Below the pieces are notes generated by a model, which did not search any database, was not told where the DNA came from, and worked only from the letters and a program-made list of their open reading frames with translations. The translations under genes were made by a program, and so were the position numbers. Shown piece by piece: positions 33,318 to 42,073 of a stretch of 64,000 bases of DNA; within the stretch, counting starts at the first letter, position 1, and every line of letters starts with the position of its first letter. This DNA comes from Streptomyces iranensis. Lineage in GTDB: Bacteria; Actinomycetota; Actinomycetes; Streptomycetales; Streptomycetaceae. The DNA is taken from the NCBI RefSeq assembly GCF_017874715.1, contig NZ_JAGGLR010000030.1, positions 116,488-180,487 on the forward strand, in the 5' to 3' direction.

Positions 33318-34399
33318 AGGACCACCACCGACCGCAGCACCTCGCCGCGCTGCATCTTCGCGAACGCGGCCTCGACCTCGTCCAGCGTGATCGTCTCGCT
33401 GACGAACGCCTCCAGATCCAGCTTGCGGCTGAGGTGGAGGTCGACCAGGACCGGGAAGTCCCGGCTGGGCAGGCAGTCGCCGTACCAGGACGACTTGAGC
33501 GCGCCGCCCCGCGAGAACAGATCGATCAGCGGCAGATCGATGCGCATCTCCGGGTCCGGCACCCCGACCTGCACCAGCACCCCGGCCAGATCGCGCATAT
33601 AGAAGCCCTGGGCGTAGGTCTCGGGGCGGCCCACCGCGTCGATGACCACATTCGCGCCGAAGCCCCCGGTCAGCTCGCGCACCGCCTCGACCGGGTCCGT
33701 ACCACGGGAGTTGACGGTGTCGGTGGCGCCGAAGCGGGTCGACGCGTCCAGCTTGGCGTCGTCGATGTCCACGGCGATCACCCGGCGGGCCCCGGACAGC
33801 GAGGCCCCGGCGATCGCGGCGTTGCCGACGCCGCCGCAGCCGATGACCGCGACCGTGTCGCCGTTGGACACCCCGCCGGTGTGCACGGCCGCGCCGTACC
33901 CGGCCATCACCCCGCAGCCGATCAGGCCCGCCGCCTCGGGGCGTGCCGAGGGGTCGATCTTCACCGCCTGCCCGGCCGCGACCAGCGTCTTCTCGGCGAA
34001 CGCGCCGATGCCCAGCGCCGGGCTGAGCGGGGTGCCGTCGGTCAGGGTCATCGGCTGGGCGGCATTGCGGCTGTCGAAGCAGTACCACGGGCGGCCCCGG
34101 CGGCAGGAGCGGCAGCCGCCGCACGGCGCCCGCCAGGCCAGGACCACATAGTCGCCCGGGGCGAGTGCGGTGACGCCGGGGCCCACGGCCTCGACCATGC
34201 CGGCCGCCTCATGCCCGAGCAGATACGGGAATTCGTCACCGATCGCGCCGTCCCGGTAGTGCAGGTCGGTGTGGCACACCCCGCACGCCTGCACTCCCAC
34301 CAGCACCTCACCGGGGCCGGGCTCGGGCACGAGAACGGGCACCACTTCCACCGGGGCGCCCTTTTTGACCGCGACGACGGCGCGGGCTTCTTGCGGCAT
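33314..34399 (-). CDS. S-(hydroxymethyl)mycothiol dehydrogenase (class III Zn alcohol dehydrogenase)
   Basis: 361 residues, ATG preceded by AGGAG at seven bases. Medium-chain zinc dehydrogenase. Catalytic zinc ligands: C42 (GVCHTDLHY) and H63-E64 (LLGHEAAG). Structural zinc cysteines: C93, C96, C99 and C107 (CGGCRSCRRGRPWYC). The coenzyme motif is VIGCGGVGNAAIAGA. The sequence matches the actinobacterial mycothiol-dependent formaldehyde dehydrogenase, which oxidises formaldehyde trapped on mycothiol. As first gene of the operon it would dispose of formaldehyde released by demethylation. A general alcohol dehydrogenase is the alternative. Confidence 0.85.
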   Translation of the reverse strand: MPQEARAVVAVKKGAPVEVVPVLVPEPGPGEVLVGVQACGVCHTDLHYRDGAIGDEFPYLLGHEAAGMVEAVGPGVTALAPGDYVVLAWRAPCGGCRSCRRGRPWYCFDSRNAAQPMTLTDGTPLSPALGIGAFAEKTLVAAGQAVKIDPSARPEAAGLIGCGVMAGYGAAVHTGGVSNGDTVAVIGCGGVGNAAIAGASLSGARRVIAVDIDDAKLDASTRFGATDTVNSRGTDPVEAVRELTGGFGANVVIDAVGRPETYAQGFYMRDLAGVLVQVGVPDPEMRIDLPLIDLFSRGGALKSSWYGDCLPSRDFPVLVDLHLSRKLDLEAFVSETITLDEVEAAFAKMQRGEVLRSVVVL

Positions 34400-34723
34400 G
34401 GCTCACTCCTCTGTTCTCCTGCGATCGCAGGGACCGGTGCACGGGAGCTGGCATGACTGCCTCGAAGGAGGGTGAGACCGAGGCCGTTCAACGGCCGCCG
34501 GTTACCCCCCAGTTGCGTATAGCGCGGCGTGTTGCGCGATGGGAGACATCCTGAAAGTCGCCGCCCCGTGCGGTCAAGGGGTGCGCGTAAACCGTCTGTG
34601 AACCGGCGCTGACGGGGGAATTCGCGTAGATCGCACGCCTCACGGAAGGCCCTGGGCACAGACGCGACGAGGGGGCCGGAGTCGTCCGGCCCCCTCGTCG
34701 GGTGGGTGGGGTGGTGGGTTGGC
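34400..34723. promoter_or_regulatory. Control region upstream of the betaine operon
   Basis: 324 bases between the operon start and the end of the IclR gene. At 34512-34525 lies GTTGCGTATAGCGC, which recurs with two changes at 35607-35620 ahead of the IclR and ferredoxin genes and is a candidate IclR-family operator. The right end holds the terminator of the IclR gene. No firm -35/-10 pair was identified. Confidence 0.45.
34666..34699 (-). terminator. Hairpin terminator after the IclR gene
   Basis: GACGAGGGGGCCGGA pairs perfectly with TCCGGCCCCCTCGTC over 15 bases around the loop GTCG, 25 bases beyond the IclR stop. There is no U-tract, as is usual in Streptomyces. Confidence 0.85.
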
Positions 34724-35521
34724 TCAGCCGGGGAAGCCCATCCGCCGGGACAGCTCCTCGGCGGTCTTCACGGCGTACTCGGCCAGATCGGGCAGCCGGC
34801 TCTGGGCCATCCGGTATGCCGGTCCCGAGACGCCGATCGCGCCCATGACCGCGCCGTCGTGGCCGCGCACCGGCGCCGCCACCGCGTTCAGCCCGATCTC
34901 CAGCTCCTCACAGGAGTAGGCGAACCCGCGCTCGGCCGCCGTCTCCAGCTGCTGCCGCAGCTCGGCGGCGGTGGTGATGGTGTGCTCGGTGAACCGCGGC
35001 AGCTTCCGCGTCACCAGCCGCTCCCGGCGCTCGCCCGACAGATGCGCGAGCAGCACCTTGCCGCTCGCGGTCGCGTGCAGCGCGGTGCGCCGCCCCAGCC
35101 AGTTGAAGGCGGTCACCGCGGCGGCGCCGCGCGCCTGCATGATGTTGACCGCCGCGTCCCCGTCCAGGACGGCGATATTGGCCGTCTCGCCGGTCTCGTC
35201 GGCCAGCGCCCGGCACACCGGGGCGCCCTCCTGCGAGATGTCCAGGCGGATGGCGGCGGCGCCCGCGAGTCTGAGCACCCCGGCGCCCAGGTAGTACTTC
35301 CCCCGGTCCCGTTCCTGTCCGACGAGTCCGCGGTTCTCCAGGACGCCGAGCAGCCGGAAGGCGGTCGACTTGTGGACCCCCAGCTCGTCGGCGATCTCGG
35401 TCACTCCGGCCTCGCCGAGTCTGGCAAGGATCTCCAGGACGCTGACCGCCCTGTCCACCGACTGCACTGCCCCGGCGGCCCCCCGCTTCTCCTCGGCCCG
35501 ATCCTCGGTCGTGTTCGTCAT
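34724..35521 (-). CDS. IclR-family transcriptional regulator
   Basis: 265 residues. N-terminal winged helix (about 18-80: AVQSVDRAVSVLEILARLG, GVTEIADELGVHKSTAFRLL), then the IclR effector domain with NWLGRRTALHATASGKVLLA and a C-terminal CEELEIGLNAVAAPVRGHDG. It lies between the leftward oxygenase operon and the rightward ferredoxin-reductase pair, with a related 14-base sequence in both control regions. It probably governs both, responding to a cluster metabolite (inference). The sequence is not the glycerol regulator GylR type, despite glpFK lying 8 kb away. Confidence 0.9.
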   Translation of the reverse strand: MTNTTEDRAEEKRGAAGAVQSVDRAVSVLEILARLGEAGVTEIADELGVHKSTAFRLLGVLENRGLVGQERDRGKYYLGAGVLRLAGAAAIRLDISQEGAPVCRALADETGETANIAVLDGDAAVNIMQARGAAAVTAFNWLGRRTALHATASGKVLLAHLSGERRERLVTRKLPRFTEHTITTAAELRQQLETAAERGFAYSCEELEIGLNAVAAPVRGHDGAVMGAIGVSGPAYRMAQSRLPDLAEYAVKTAEELSRRMGFPG

Positions 35522-35606
35522 GGTTCTGATCTCACCATCCGACGGCTCTGCGTGGGGCCCCTCGGGCCGGGGAACTCTTGACGGCTGCCTTCCCGATCTG
35601 GATTCT

Positions 35607-35620
35607 GTTGCGCATCGCGC
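35607..35620. promoter_or_regulatory. Candidate IclR operator
   Basis: GTTGCGCATCGCGC, matching GTTGCGTATAGCGC (34512-34525) at 12 of 14 positions. It sits in the 151-base divergent region between the IclR gene and the ferredoxin gene, 53 bases before the latter. Assignment to IclR rests on position only. Confidence 0.4.
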
Positions 35621-35672
35621 TTTTCAGTGCACTATCCACAACGCATGATACCGATCAACGTGAGGGGGGCCA

Positions 35673-36035
35673 ATGATTCCCGTCTGCCGTATCGAGGACC
35701 TGCCGGAGGGTGAGTCGGTGCGTATCGAGGCCGGCGACGCCACCGCGCCGATCGCGGTGTTCCACACCGACGGTGCGTTCTACGCCATCGACGACACCTG
35801 CAGCCACCAGGACGCCTCCCTCTCCGACGGGTGGCTGGAAGGCTGCTACGTGGAATGCCCGCTGCACGCCGCGCTGTTCGATCTGCGATCCGGCGAGCCG
35901 ACCTGTCTGCCCGCCCGTAAGCCCGTACGGACCCACGCTGTCACGGTCGTGGACGGAATGCTGTATGTCCACCCCGCGGTGCAGACCGTTCCCGGCCAGC
36001 CCGTGCACGCGGCGCCGGAAGAAGCCGTGGCATGA
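35673..36035 (+). CDS. Rieske [2Fe-2S] ferredoxin
   Basis: 120 residues, ATG after GAGGGGGG. Cluster ligands: C43 and H45 (DTCSHQDASL), C62 and H65 (ECPLHAALFD). It belongs to the small Rieske ferredoxins of multicomponent dioxygenases (BphF/HcaC type). It carries electrons from the reductase encoded next to the terminal oxygenase, here most likely the Rieske enzyme at 29581-30738. Its stop overlaps the reductase ATG (ATGA). Confidence 0.93.
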   Translation: MIPVCRIEDLPEGESVRIEAGDATAPIAVFHTDGAFYAIDDTCSHQDASLSDGWLEGCYVECPLHAALFDLRSGEPTCLPARKPVRTHAVTVVDGMLYVHPAVQTVPGQPVHAAPEEAVA

Positions 36036-37234
36036 CGGCGGTCAGGACGGTCACCGTGGTCGGGGCCTCGCTCGCGGGTCTGCACGCGGCGCGGGGCCTG
36101 CGCTCCCAGGGGTACGACGGACGGCTGGTCGTCGTCGGCGAGGAGCGCCATCGCCCCTACGACCGCCCGCCGCTGTCCAAGGAGTTCCTGACCGGGGACG
36201 GCGACCCGGGCGAGGGCCTGGGCCCGCTCGCCCTCACCGACCCCGAGGAGGAGGCCGAGCTGGACGCCGAGTGGCTGCTCGGCATCCGGGCCGAGGCGCT
36301 GGACACCGCGGCCGGGGAGATCCGTCTCACCGGCGGCCGCGCCCTGCGCACCGACGGCGTCGTCATCGCCACCGGAGCCACGCCCAGAACGCTGCCCCTC
36401 CCGCCGCTGGACGGGGTGCACACCCTGCGCACCCTCGACGACGCGCTCCGGCTCCGCGCCGAACTCCGCGCGGGCGCCGAGCGGGCGGTGGTGATCGGCG
36501 CGGGCTTCATCGGCGCCGAGGTGGCCTCCTCCTGTGCCGCACTCGGGCTCGACGTCACCGTCGTGGAGGCCGCGCCGCTGCCGCTGGTGCCCCAACTGGG
36601 CGAGGAGATGGCCCGGGTGTGCGCCGGGCTGCACGCGCGGGGCGGGGCCACCCTGCTGTGCGGCACCGGTGTGGCCGGTCTGCGCGGAGCCGGCCGGGTC
36701 ACCGGTGTGGAGCTCACCGACGGGCGGGTGCTGCCCGCCGATGTGGTGGTCGTCGGTGTCGGGGTGCGTCCCGTCACCGGGTGGCTGGAAGGCTCCGGTC
36801 TGGCCCTGGACGACGGGGTGCGGTGCGACGAGGGCTGTGTCACCGCGCTGCCGGGCGTCGTGGCCGTGGGGGACGTGGCCCGGCTGGCCCAGCCGGGCAC
36901 CGCCCGCACCGTCCGGGCCGAGCACTGGACCAGCGGCATGCTCCAGGGCGACGTGGCCGCCCGCAATCTGCTCGCCGGGTCCACCGTCGAACGCTTCGAC
37001 GCGCTCCCCTACTTCTGGTCCGACCAGTACGGCGCGCGCATCCAGTACGCCGGGCGGCGCGCATCCGGGGACACGGTCCGGATCCTCGAGGGGGACCCGG
37101 CCGACGGCGGCGGCTTCCTCGCCGTCTACGAACGCGACGGGGTCCCCACCGCCGCCCTCGGCGTGGACCGGCCCCGGCCCTTCATGCGGCTGCGCCGCGA
37201 GCTGGCCCGCGCTCCGCAGCCGGCCGGGAGGTGA
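36032..37234 (+). CDS. Ferredoxin reductase, FAD/NAD(P)H-dependent
   Basis: 400 residues. FAD fold at the N-terminus (TVVGASLAGLHAARGLRSQG) with RPYDRPPLSKEFL. NAD(P)H fold at about 150-180 (AVVIGAGFIGAEVASS). The FAD-closing motif PGVVAVGDVARL lies at about 265-280, with a C-terminal reductase domain. Matches BphA4/HcaD-type reductases that reduce Rieske ferredoxins. Co-translated with the ferredoxin. The last 53 bases overlap the 3' end of the convergent membrane-protein gene. Confidence 0.92.
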   Translation: MTAVRTVTVVGASLAGLHAARGLRSQGYDGRLVVVGEERHRPYDRPPLSKEFLTGDGDPGEGLGPLALTDPEEEAELDAEWLLGIRAEALDTAAGEIRLTGGRALRTDGVVIATGATPRTLPLPPLDGVHTLRTLDDALRLRAELRAGAERAVVIGAGFIGAEVASSCAALGLDVTVVEAAPLPLVPQLGEEMARVCAGLHARGGATLLCGTGVAGLRGAGRVTGVELTDGRVLPADVVVVGVGVRPVTGWLEGSGLALDDGVRCDEGCVTALPGVVAVGDVARLAQPGTARTVRAEHWTSGMLQGDVAARNLLAGSTVERFDALPYFWSDQYGARIQYAGRRASGDTVRILEGDPADGGGFLAVYERDGVPTAALGVDRPRPFMRLRRELARAPQPAGR

Positions 37235-37610
37235 CCGTCGGGTCCGCCTCACGGGCCCGTTCCCGGCGGCGTTGGCGGCGCATCTCGCGGGCCGTGCTGC
37301 TGGGCCGGGACACCACCCCGTAGCGCTGGCGCCAGACCTGCCGGGTCACCCACACGTCCAGCACCCCCCAGGTCGCCACCACCGTGCTCGCCACCGTGGC
37401 GAGCACGACGGGGAAGGCGGACCACGAGCCCGCCAGGGTGCACAGCAGGGCGACCATCACCTCCACCAGAGTCACGGCGATGATGATGACCGCCCGCACC
37501 GCCGCCGTACGGACGGGATCGGGCAGCCGCCGCCTGCGCGCCGGCTCCTCGGTCCACAACGGCCGGACCCCGTGCGCCGGGATGTCGCGATCCTTGTCCA
37601 TCGCGTCCAT
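37182..37610 (-). CDS. Small two-helix membrane protein, unknown
   Basis: 142 residues from the ATG at 37610 (GGGAG five bases upstream). A basic stretch ahead of two membrane segments (about 39-60, AAVRAVIIIAVTLVEVMVALL; about 67-87, FPVVLATVASTVVATWGVL), then a strongly basic, disordered C-terminus with RREMRRQRRRERARE-like content. I do not recognise a named family. Its 3' end overlaps the reductase gene by 53 bases on the opposite strand. The frame is open far upstream, but the sequence there reads like antisense of the conservon kinase. Confidence 0.55.
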   Translation of the reverse strand: MDAMDKDRDIPAHGVRPLWTEEPARRRRLPDPVRTAAVRAVIIIAVTLVEVMVALLCTLAGSWSAFPVVLATVASTVVATWGVLDVWVTRQVWRQRYGVVSRPSSTAREMRRQRRRERAREADPTVTSRPAAERGPARGAAA

Positions 37611-37974
37611 GACGCTCCCACCCCTTTCCATGCTCTGCCCCGGCGCGGCCGAGTCAGATAGCGGGACTTGGGTCGTATGCCCCCTAGTGTGCCCGGTTGG
37701 ATCACGAATGGCACCGACCACGGGTTCCCCCGGGGAGGGGAAAACAAGCCACGCGCCGCCGAATGGCCGTATGCGGCGACCGGGGAGGGGTATCGAGCGG
37801 TGGGTGGTAAGTCGGGGAATCACCCGACAACTCCCGATCACGGACTGTAAGGGACTCCCTGCATCAAGTGGACACGCCTTCGAACTGTTCCACCGGCAGT
37901 AGTAGGCTCGCGCCCGCTCGGTGTCGGAACTCGGAACCCCGCCCCTGGAATTCGGGGTAGACGTTAGGGAGGCC
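37611..37974 (+). promoter_or_regulatory. Divergent control region, conservon promoter
   Basis: 364 bases between the small membrane protein and cvnA. TTCGAA (37879-37884), 18 bases, then TAGGCT (37903-37908) form a plausible -35/-10 pair that would start transcription near 37915, just before an in-frame GTG at 37921 and 60 bases before the usual cvnA ATG. Nothing else was recognised. Confidence 0.4.
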
Positions 37975-40659
37975 ATGCGCTTTCGCGGTAAGTCCATCCG
38001 CAGGAAGATCGTGGCGCTGTTGCTGGTGCCGCTCGTGTCGCTGACGGCGATATGGGCGTTCGCCACGGTGATCACCGGTCGCGAGGCAATGCAACTGCTG
38101 GACGCGTCCGACATCATCGACAAGGCGGGCCAGCCGGCCGAGGACGCGGTGCACGCCGTCCAGAAGGAACGCCGCCAGACGCTCATCCTGCTGGCCGATC
38201 CGCGGCAGTCGGACGCCCTGCCCGTGCTCCACTCCATGCAGCGCAAGACCGACCAGGCGATCGACATGCTGCGGGCCGCCGAGTCGGACGGCGATGTGCA
38301 CGGCAAGATGAACGACGACTCCGAGGAACAGCTCGACAACATCCTCAAGGCCGCGGACGGACTGGACAGTCTGCGCCGCAAGGTCGAGGACGACGGCATC
38401 TCCTCGACCCAGGCGTATGAGTATTACAACAAGCTCGTCGACCTCTGCTACACCTTCCGCAGCTCCCTCCACGCGGTGCCCGACACCGACCTCGACAAAC
38501 AGGGCCGCGCGCTGGTCGCCATGATCCGCGCCCGGGAGGCGCTCTCCCGTGAGGACGCGCTGTACGCCTCGGCGCTGACGGCGCGCAAGATGACGCTGGC
38601 GGACCTTCAGGCGATGTCCGACCTCATCGCCGAGCGCACTCTGCTCTACGAGATCAACCTGCCGATCCTCCCCGACTCCGAGCAGAAGGTCTTCGCCGAC
38701 TACCGGCGCACCAACGCCGCCCCCGCCGCCCTGCGCGTGGCCGAGGGCAAGATCCTCTCCTCGATGGACCCCGCCACCGCCATCAAGTCGCTGGACCAGG
38801 AGCACTGGGAGGCCGCGGCCCAGCCCGTCCTCAACGACTACGACCGGCTGGGCGAGGAGGCCACCGACCGGCTCCAGAAGCGCATCGACCCGGTGGCCAG
38901 CAGCGTGATGCTCAAGGCGGGCATCGCCGGCATCCTCGGCCTGATCGCCCTCATCGTCTCCATCTTCGTCTCGTTCCGCATCGGCCGCAGCCTGGTCCGC
39001 GATCTGTCCCGGCTGCGCAGGGACGCCCAGGAGGTCTCCGGCGTCCGGCTGCCGAGCGTGATGCGCCGCCTCGGCGCGGGCGAGCAGATCGACGTGGAGA
39101 CAGAGGCGCCCCGGCTGGACTACGGCCCCGATGAGATGGGCCAGGTCGGCCAGGCCCTCAACACCCTCCAGCGGGCCGCCGTCGAGGCCGCCGTCAAACA
39201 GGCCGAACTCCGCCAGGGCGTCTCCGAGGTCTTCGTCAACCTCGCCCGCCGCAGCCAGGTGCTGCTGCACCGTCAGCTCACCCTCCTGGACACCATGGAG
39301 CGGCGCACCGAGGACACCGACGAGCTGTCCGACCTGTTCCGCCTGGACCACATGACCACCCGCATGCGGCGGCACGCCGAGGGTCTGGTCATCCTCTCCG
39401 GCGCGGCCCCCTCCCGGCAGTGGCGCAAGCCGATCAAGCTGATGGACGTCGTGCGCGCCGCCGTCGCCGAGGTGGAGGACTACGAGCGGATCGAGATCCG
39501 CCGACTGCCGCGGATCGCGGTCGTCGGCCCGGCCGTCGGCGACCTCACCCACCTCGTCGCCGAACTCCTGGAGAACGCCACCGTCTTCTCGCCGCCGCAC
39601 ACCGCCGTCCAGGTGCACGGCGAGCGGGTCGCCAAGGGCTTCACCCTGGAGATCCACGACCGCGGTCTCGGCATGACGCCCGACGCGCTGCTGGAGGCCA
39701 ACCTCCGGCTCGCCGAGACCCCCGAGTTCGAGCTCTCCGACACCGACCGGCTCGGGCTGTTCGTGGTCAGCCGGCTCGCCCAGCGGCAGGGGGTGCGGGT
39801 CTCGCTCCAGCCCTCCCCGTACGGCGGCACCACGGCCATCGTGCTCATCCCCTCCAACCTGCTCACCGACGACGGCACCCGGGGGGACACCGACGACCGC
39901 GACACCGGCGGCCGTCACACCGACACCGCGCGGCACGGCGTGGGCGACGTCCGGCTCGGGCCAGCCGACGAGGCCGAGCCGGCCTCCCCGCTCGCCTCCC
40001 TGACCGCGGCCCTGGCCCACGAGGCCCACCACGACGACGCCGACGAGGACGACGAAGTGGGCGGCATCTTCCGCGCCCGCGGCCTCAAGACGCGCCAGTC
40101 CGTGCGCACCGGACCCGTTCCGTCCACCGTGGAGCAGCACCAGCAGGCTCCGGACGGCCCGGACCCCGAACCGGGCGGCGGCCCCGCGCCGCTGCCCCGC
40201 CGTGTCCCGCCGGTCCTGGTCGCCGACCACGGCCGGCCGGTCGAGGGCACGGCCGGCGGACGGCAGAGCCGTGTCCAGGGCCCGGGGCAGCCGTCCTGGG
40301 CCGAGCGCTCCGAACGCCAGGGCCAGGACCAGGCCCAGGGCCGTGACCAGGGCCCGCGGCGCACGGGGCCGGAGCGCCGGGGACCGGAGCAGAGCCCGGT
40401 GCCCACTCAGCGGGCGGCCTCCGGCCTCCCCAAGCGGGTACGGCAGGCGAGCCTGGCCCCGCAGCTGAAGAACGATCCCGCACCCCCGACCGACGACCGA
40501 ACCCCTGCCGGACACGATCCCGAGCGCGAAGCCGAGCAGGCGAGGGCCACCATGGCCTCGCTCCAACGGGGTTGGCAGCGCGGTCGGCGGCAGTCGGCCA
40601 CCGGATCCGGAGGCGCGGACGTAAGTCCGGGAACGACACATGAGGGGGACGGTCGATGA
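37975..40659 (+). CDS. cvnA: Conservon sensor kinase-like protein CvnA
   Basis: 894 residues from the ATG at 37975 (AGGGAGG just upstream; the start MRFRGKSIRRKIVALLLVPL is typical). A GTG at 37921 would add 18 residues. Membrane segments at about 11-32 and 305-335 flank an extracytoplasmic nitrate/nitrite-sensing-like helical domain. A HAMP-like linker follows, then an HATPase domain with ELLENATVFSPPHTAV (N box near 530), HDRGLGMTPD and SDTDRLGLFVVSRLA. No typical phospho-acceptor His box is evident, as in other CvnA proteins. The last 250 residues are a Pro/Gln/Arg-rich disordered tail. With CvnB, CvnC and CvnD it forms a membrane-associated, G-protein-like signalling complex in streptomycetes. 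Confidence 0.93.
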   Translation: MRFRGKSIRRKIVALLLVPLVSLTAIWAFATVITGREAMQLLDASDIIDKAGQPAEDAVHAVQKERRQTLILLADPRQSDALPVLHSMQRKTDQAIDMLRAAESDGDVHGKMNDDSEEQLDNILKAADGLDSLRRKVEDDGISSTQAYEYYNKLVDLCYTFRSSLHAVPDTDLDKQGRALVAMIRAREALSREDALYASALTARKMTLADLQAMSDLIAERTLLYEINLPILPDSEQKVFADYRRTNAAPAALRVAEGKILSSMDPATAIKSLDQEHWEAAAQPVLNDYDRLGEEATDRLQKRIDPVASSVMLKAGIAGILGLIALIVSIFVSFRIGRSLVRDLSRLRRDAQEVSGVRLPSVMRRLGAGEQIDVETEAPRLDYGPDEMGQVGQALNTLQRAAVEAAVKQAELRQGVSEVFVNLARRSQVLLHRQLTLLDTMERRTEDTDELSDLFRLDHMTTRMRRHAEGLVILSGAAPSRQWRKPIKLMDVVRAAVAEVEDYERIEIRRLPRIAVVGPAVGDLTHLVAELLENATVFSPPHTAVQVHGERVAKGFTLEIHDRGLGMTPDALLEANLRLAETPEFELSDTDRLGLFVVSRLAQRQGVRVSLQPSPYGGTTAIVLIPSNLLTDDGTRGDTDDRDTGGRHTDTARHGVGDVRLGPADEAEPASPLASLTAALAHEAHHDDADEDDEVGGIFRARGLKTRQSVRTGPVPSTVEQHQQAPDGPDPEPGGGPAPLPRRVPPVLVADHGRPVEGTAGGRQSRVQGPGQPSWAERSERQGQDQAQGRDQGPRRTGPERRGPEQSPVPTQRAASGLPKRVRQASLAPQLKNDPAPPTDDRTPAGHDPEREAEQARATMASLQRGWQRGRRQSATGSGGADVSPGTTHEGDGR

Positions 40660-41084
40660 CCGCATCGAACGCCGCAGCGCCCAACGGATCGCCCAATGCG
40701 TCGGGCGAGCTGAACTGGCTGCTGGACGAACTGGTCGGAAGAGTGGGCAGCATCCGCAAGGCACTGGTGCTCTCCGGGGACGGACTCCTCACCGGCGGCT
40801 CACGCGATCTGTCCCGGGAGGACGGTGAACACCTGGCCGCCGTGGCCTCGGGCTTCCACAGCCTCGCCAAGGGCGTCGGCCGCCACTTCGACGTCGGCCG
40901 GGTCCGGCAGACCATCGTCGAGCTCGACGACGCCTTCCTGTTCGTCACCGCGGCCGGCGACGGCAGCTGTCTCGCCGTCCTGGCCGACGCCGACTCCGAT
41001 GTGGGCCAGATAGCGTACGAGATGACGCTGCTGGTCAAGCGGGTGGGCGTGCATCTGGGCTCGGCCCCGCGCTCCACCGGGTGA
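40656..41084 (+). CDS. cvnB: Conservon roadblock/LC7 protein CvnB
   Basis: 142 residues; ATG overlaps the cvnA stop. Roadblock/LC7 fold: LNWLLDELVGRVGSIRKALV, then LVLSGDGLLTGGSRDLSREDG and LFVTAAGDGSCLAVLAD. In conservons this protein binds CvnA and the GTPase CvnD and may act as its activating factor. Second gene of the operon. Confidence 0.94.
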   Translation: MTASNAAAPNGSPNASGELNWLLDELVGRVGSIRKALVLSGDGLLTGGSRDLSREDGEHLAAVASGFHSLAKGVGRHFDVGRVRQTIVELDDAFLFVTAAGDGSCLAVLADADSDVGQIAYEMTLLVKRVGVHLGSAPRSTG

Positions 41085-41099
41085 CGGAGGCCGGGGGAA

Positions 41100-41495
41100 A
41101 TGAGCGGAGACCCGGAGCGCGCCGCCCGGTGGTTCGACGACGCGGCGGGACCGGTGGTCAGGCCCTACGCGATGACGCGGGGACGCACCCGCAGCGCCGC
41201 CGAGGAGAAGCTGGATCTGATCGCTGTCGTCGTCGCCGACAGCGCGGCCCACCGGACCGTCGCCGACCAGACGCTGTCCCCGGAACACATCGACATCGTC
41301 GAACTGAGCCGGGACAGCCCGCAGTCCGTCGCCGAGCTGGCGGCCGAGCTCGACCTTCCGATCGGCGTGATCCGTGTGCTCATAGGCGATCTGCTCCACG
41401 CCGCACTCGTCCGAGTGTCCCGGCCCGTACCTCCGGCGGAACTGCCGGACGAGAGGATTCTGCGCGAGGTGATCAATGGTCTACGGGCACTCTGA
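41100..41495 (+). CDS. cvnC: Conservon DUF742 protein CvnC
   Basis: 131 residues, DUF742 family, a winged-helix-like protein. RPYAMTRGRTRS near the N-terminus and the C-terminal SVAELAAELDLPIGVIRVLIGDLLHAALV, ending in LREVINGLRAL, are typical. Third gene, 15 bases after cvnB. Its last 20 bases overlap the start of cvnD. Confidence 0.94.
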   Translation: MSGDPERAARWFDDAAGPVVRPYAMTRGRTRSAAEEKLDLIAVVVADSAAHRTVADQTLSPEHIDIVELSRDSPQSVAELAAELDLPIGVIRVLIGDLLHAALVRVSRPVPPAELPDERILREVINGLRAL

Positions 41496-42066
41496 CCCGG
41501 GCCGCCCTCATATCGTCGAACCGGTCACACTGAAGATACTGGTGGCCGGCGGCTTCGGGGTGGGCAAGACGACACTGGTGGGCGCGGTCAGCGAGATCAG
41601 ACCGCTGCGCACCGAGGAGATCCTCACCGAGGCGGGCCGGCCGGTCGACGACATAGCGGGGGTGGAGTCCAAGACGACCACCACCGTCGCCATGGACTTC
41701 GGGCGCATCACGCTCCGCGAGGATCTGGTGCTCTACCTCTTCGGCACACCGGGCCAGGACCGGTTCTGGTTCCTGTGGGACGAGCTGGCCACCGGCGCGC
41801 TGGGCGCGGTGGTGCTGGCCGACACCCGCCGTCTCGAGGACTGCTTTGCCGCCATCGACTACTTCGAGCGGCGGAAAATCGCCTTCACCGTGGCCGTCAA
41901 CTGCTTCGAGGGGGCCGACCGCTTTCCGGAGGACTCGGTGCGGGACGCCCTGGACCTCGATCCGGGCACCCCGGTCGTCCTGTGCGACGCCCGGGAGCGC
42001 GAGTCGGCCAAGCATGTGCTGATCTCGGTGGTGGAGCACGCGATGCTGGCTTCCGCGCGGGGCTGA
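41476..42066 (+). CDS. cvnD: Conservon small GTPase CvnD
   Basis: 196 residues. Ras/MglA-like GTPase: P-loop GGFGVGKTT (25-33), switch region ESKTTTTVAMDFG, G3 FGTPGQDRFWFLWDEL, and NCFEGADRF in place of NKxD. The start at 41476 overlaps cvnC, the usual arrangement. It presumably cycles between GTP and GDP on the membrane complex with CvnA-C. No cytochrome P450 gene follows, unlike in some conservons. Confidence 0.94.
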   Translation: MVYGHSDPGRPHIVEPVTLKILVAGGFGVGKTTLVGAVSEIRPLRTEEILTEAGRPVDDIAGVESKTTTTVAMDFGRITLREDLVLYLFGTPGQDRFWFLWDELATGALGAVVLADTRRLEDCFAAIDYFERRKIAFTVAVNCFEGADRFPEDSVRDALDLDPGTPVVLCDARERESAKHVLISVVEHAMLASARG

Positions 42067-42073
42067 ACGGCAC

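Noticed and set aside
34724..35521. IclR gene as the glycerol regulator GylR for glpFK
   Set aside because: It is 8 kb from glpFK, its sequence does not resemble GylR, and its neighbours are the oxygenase cluster.
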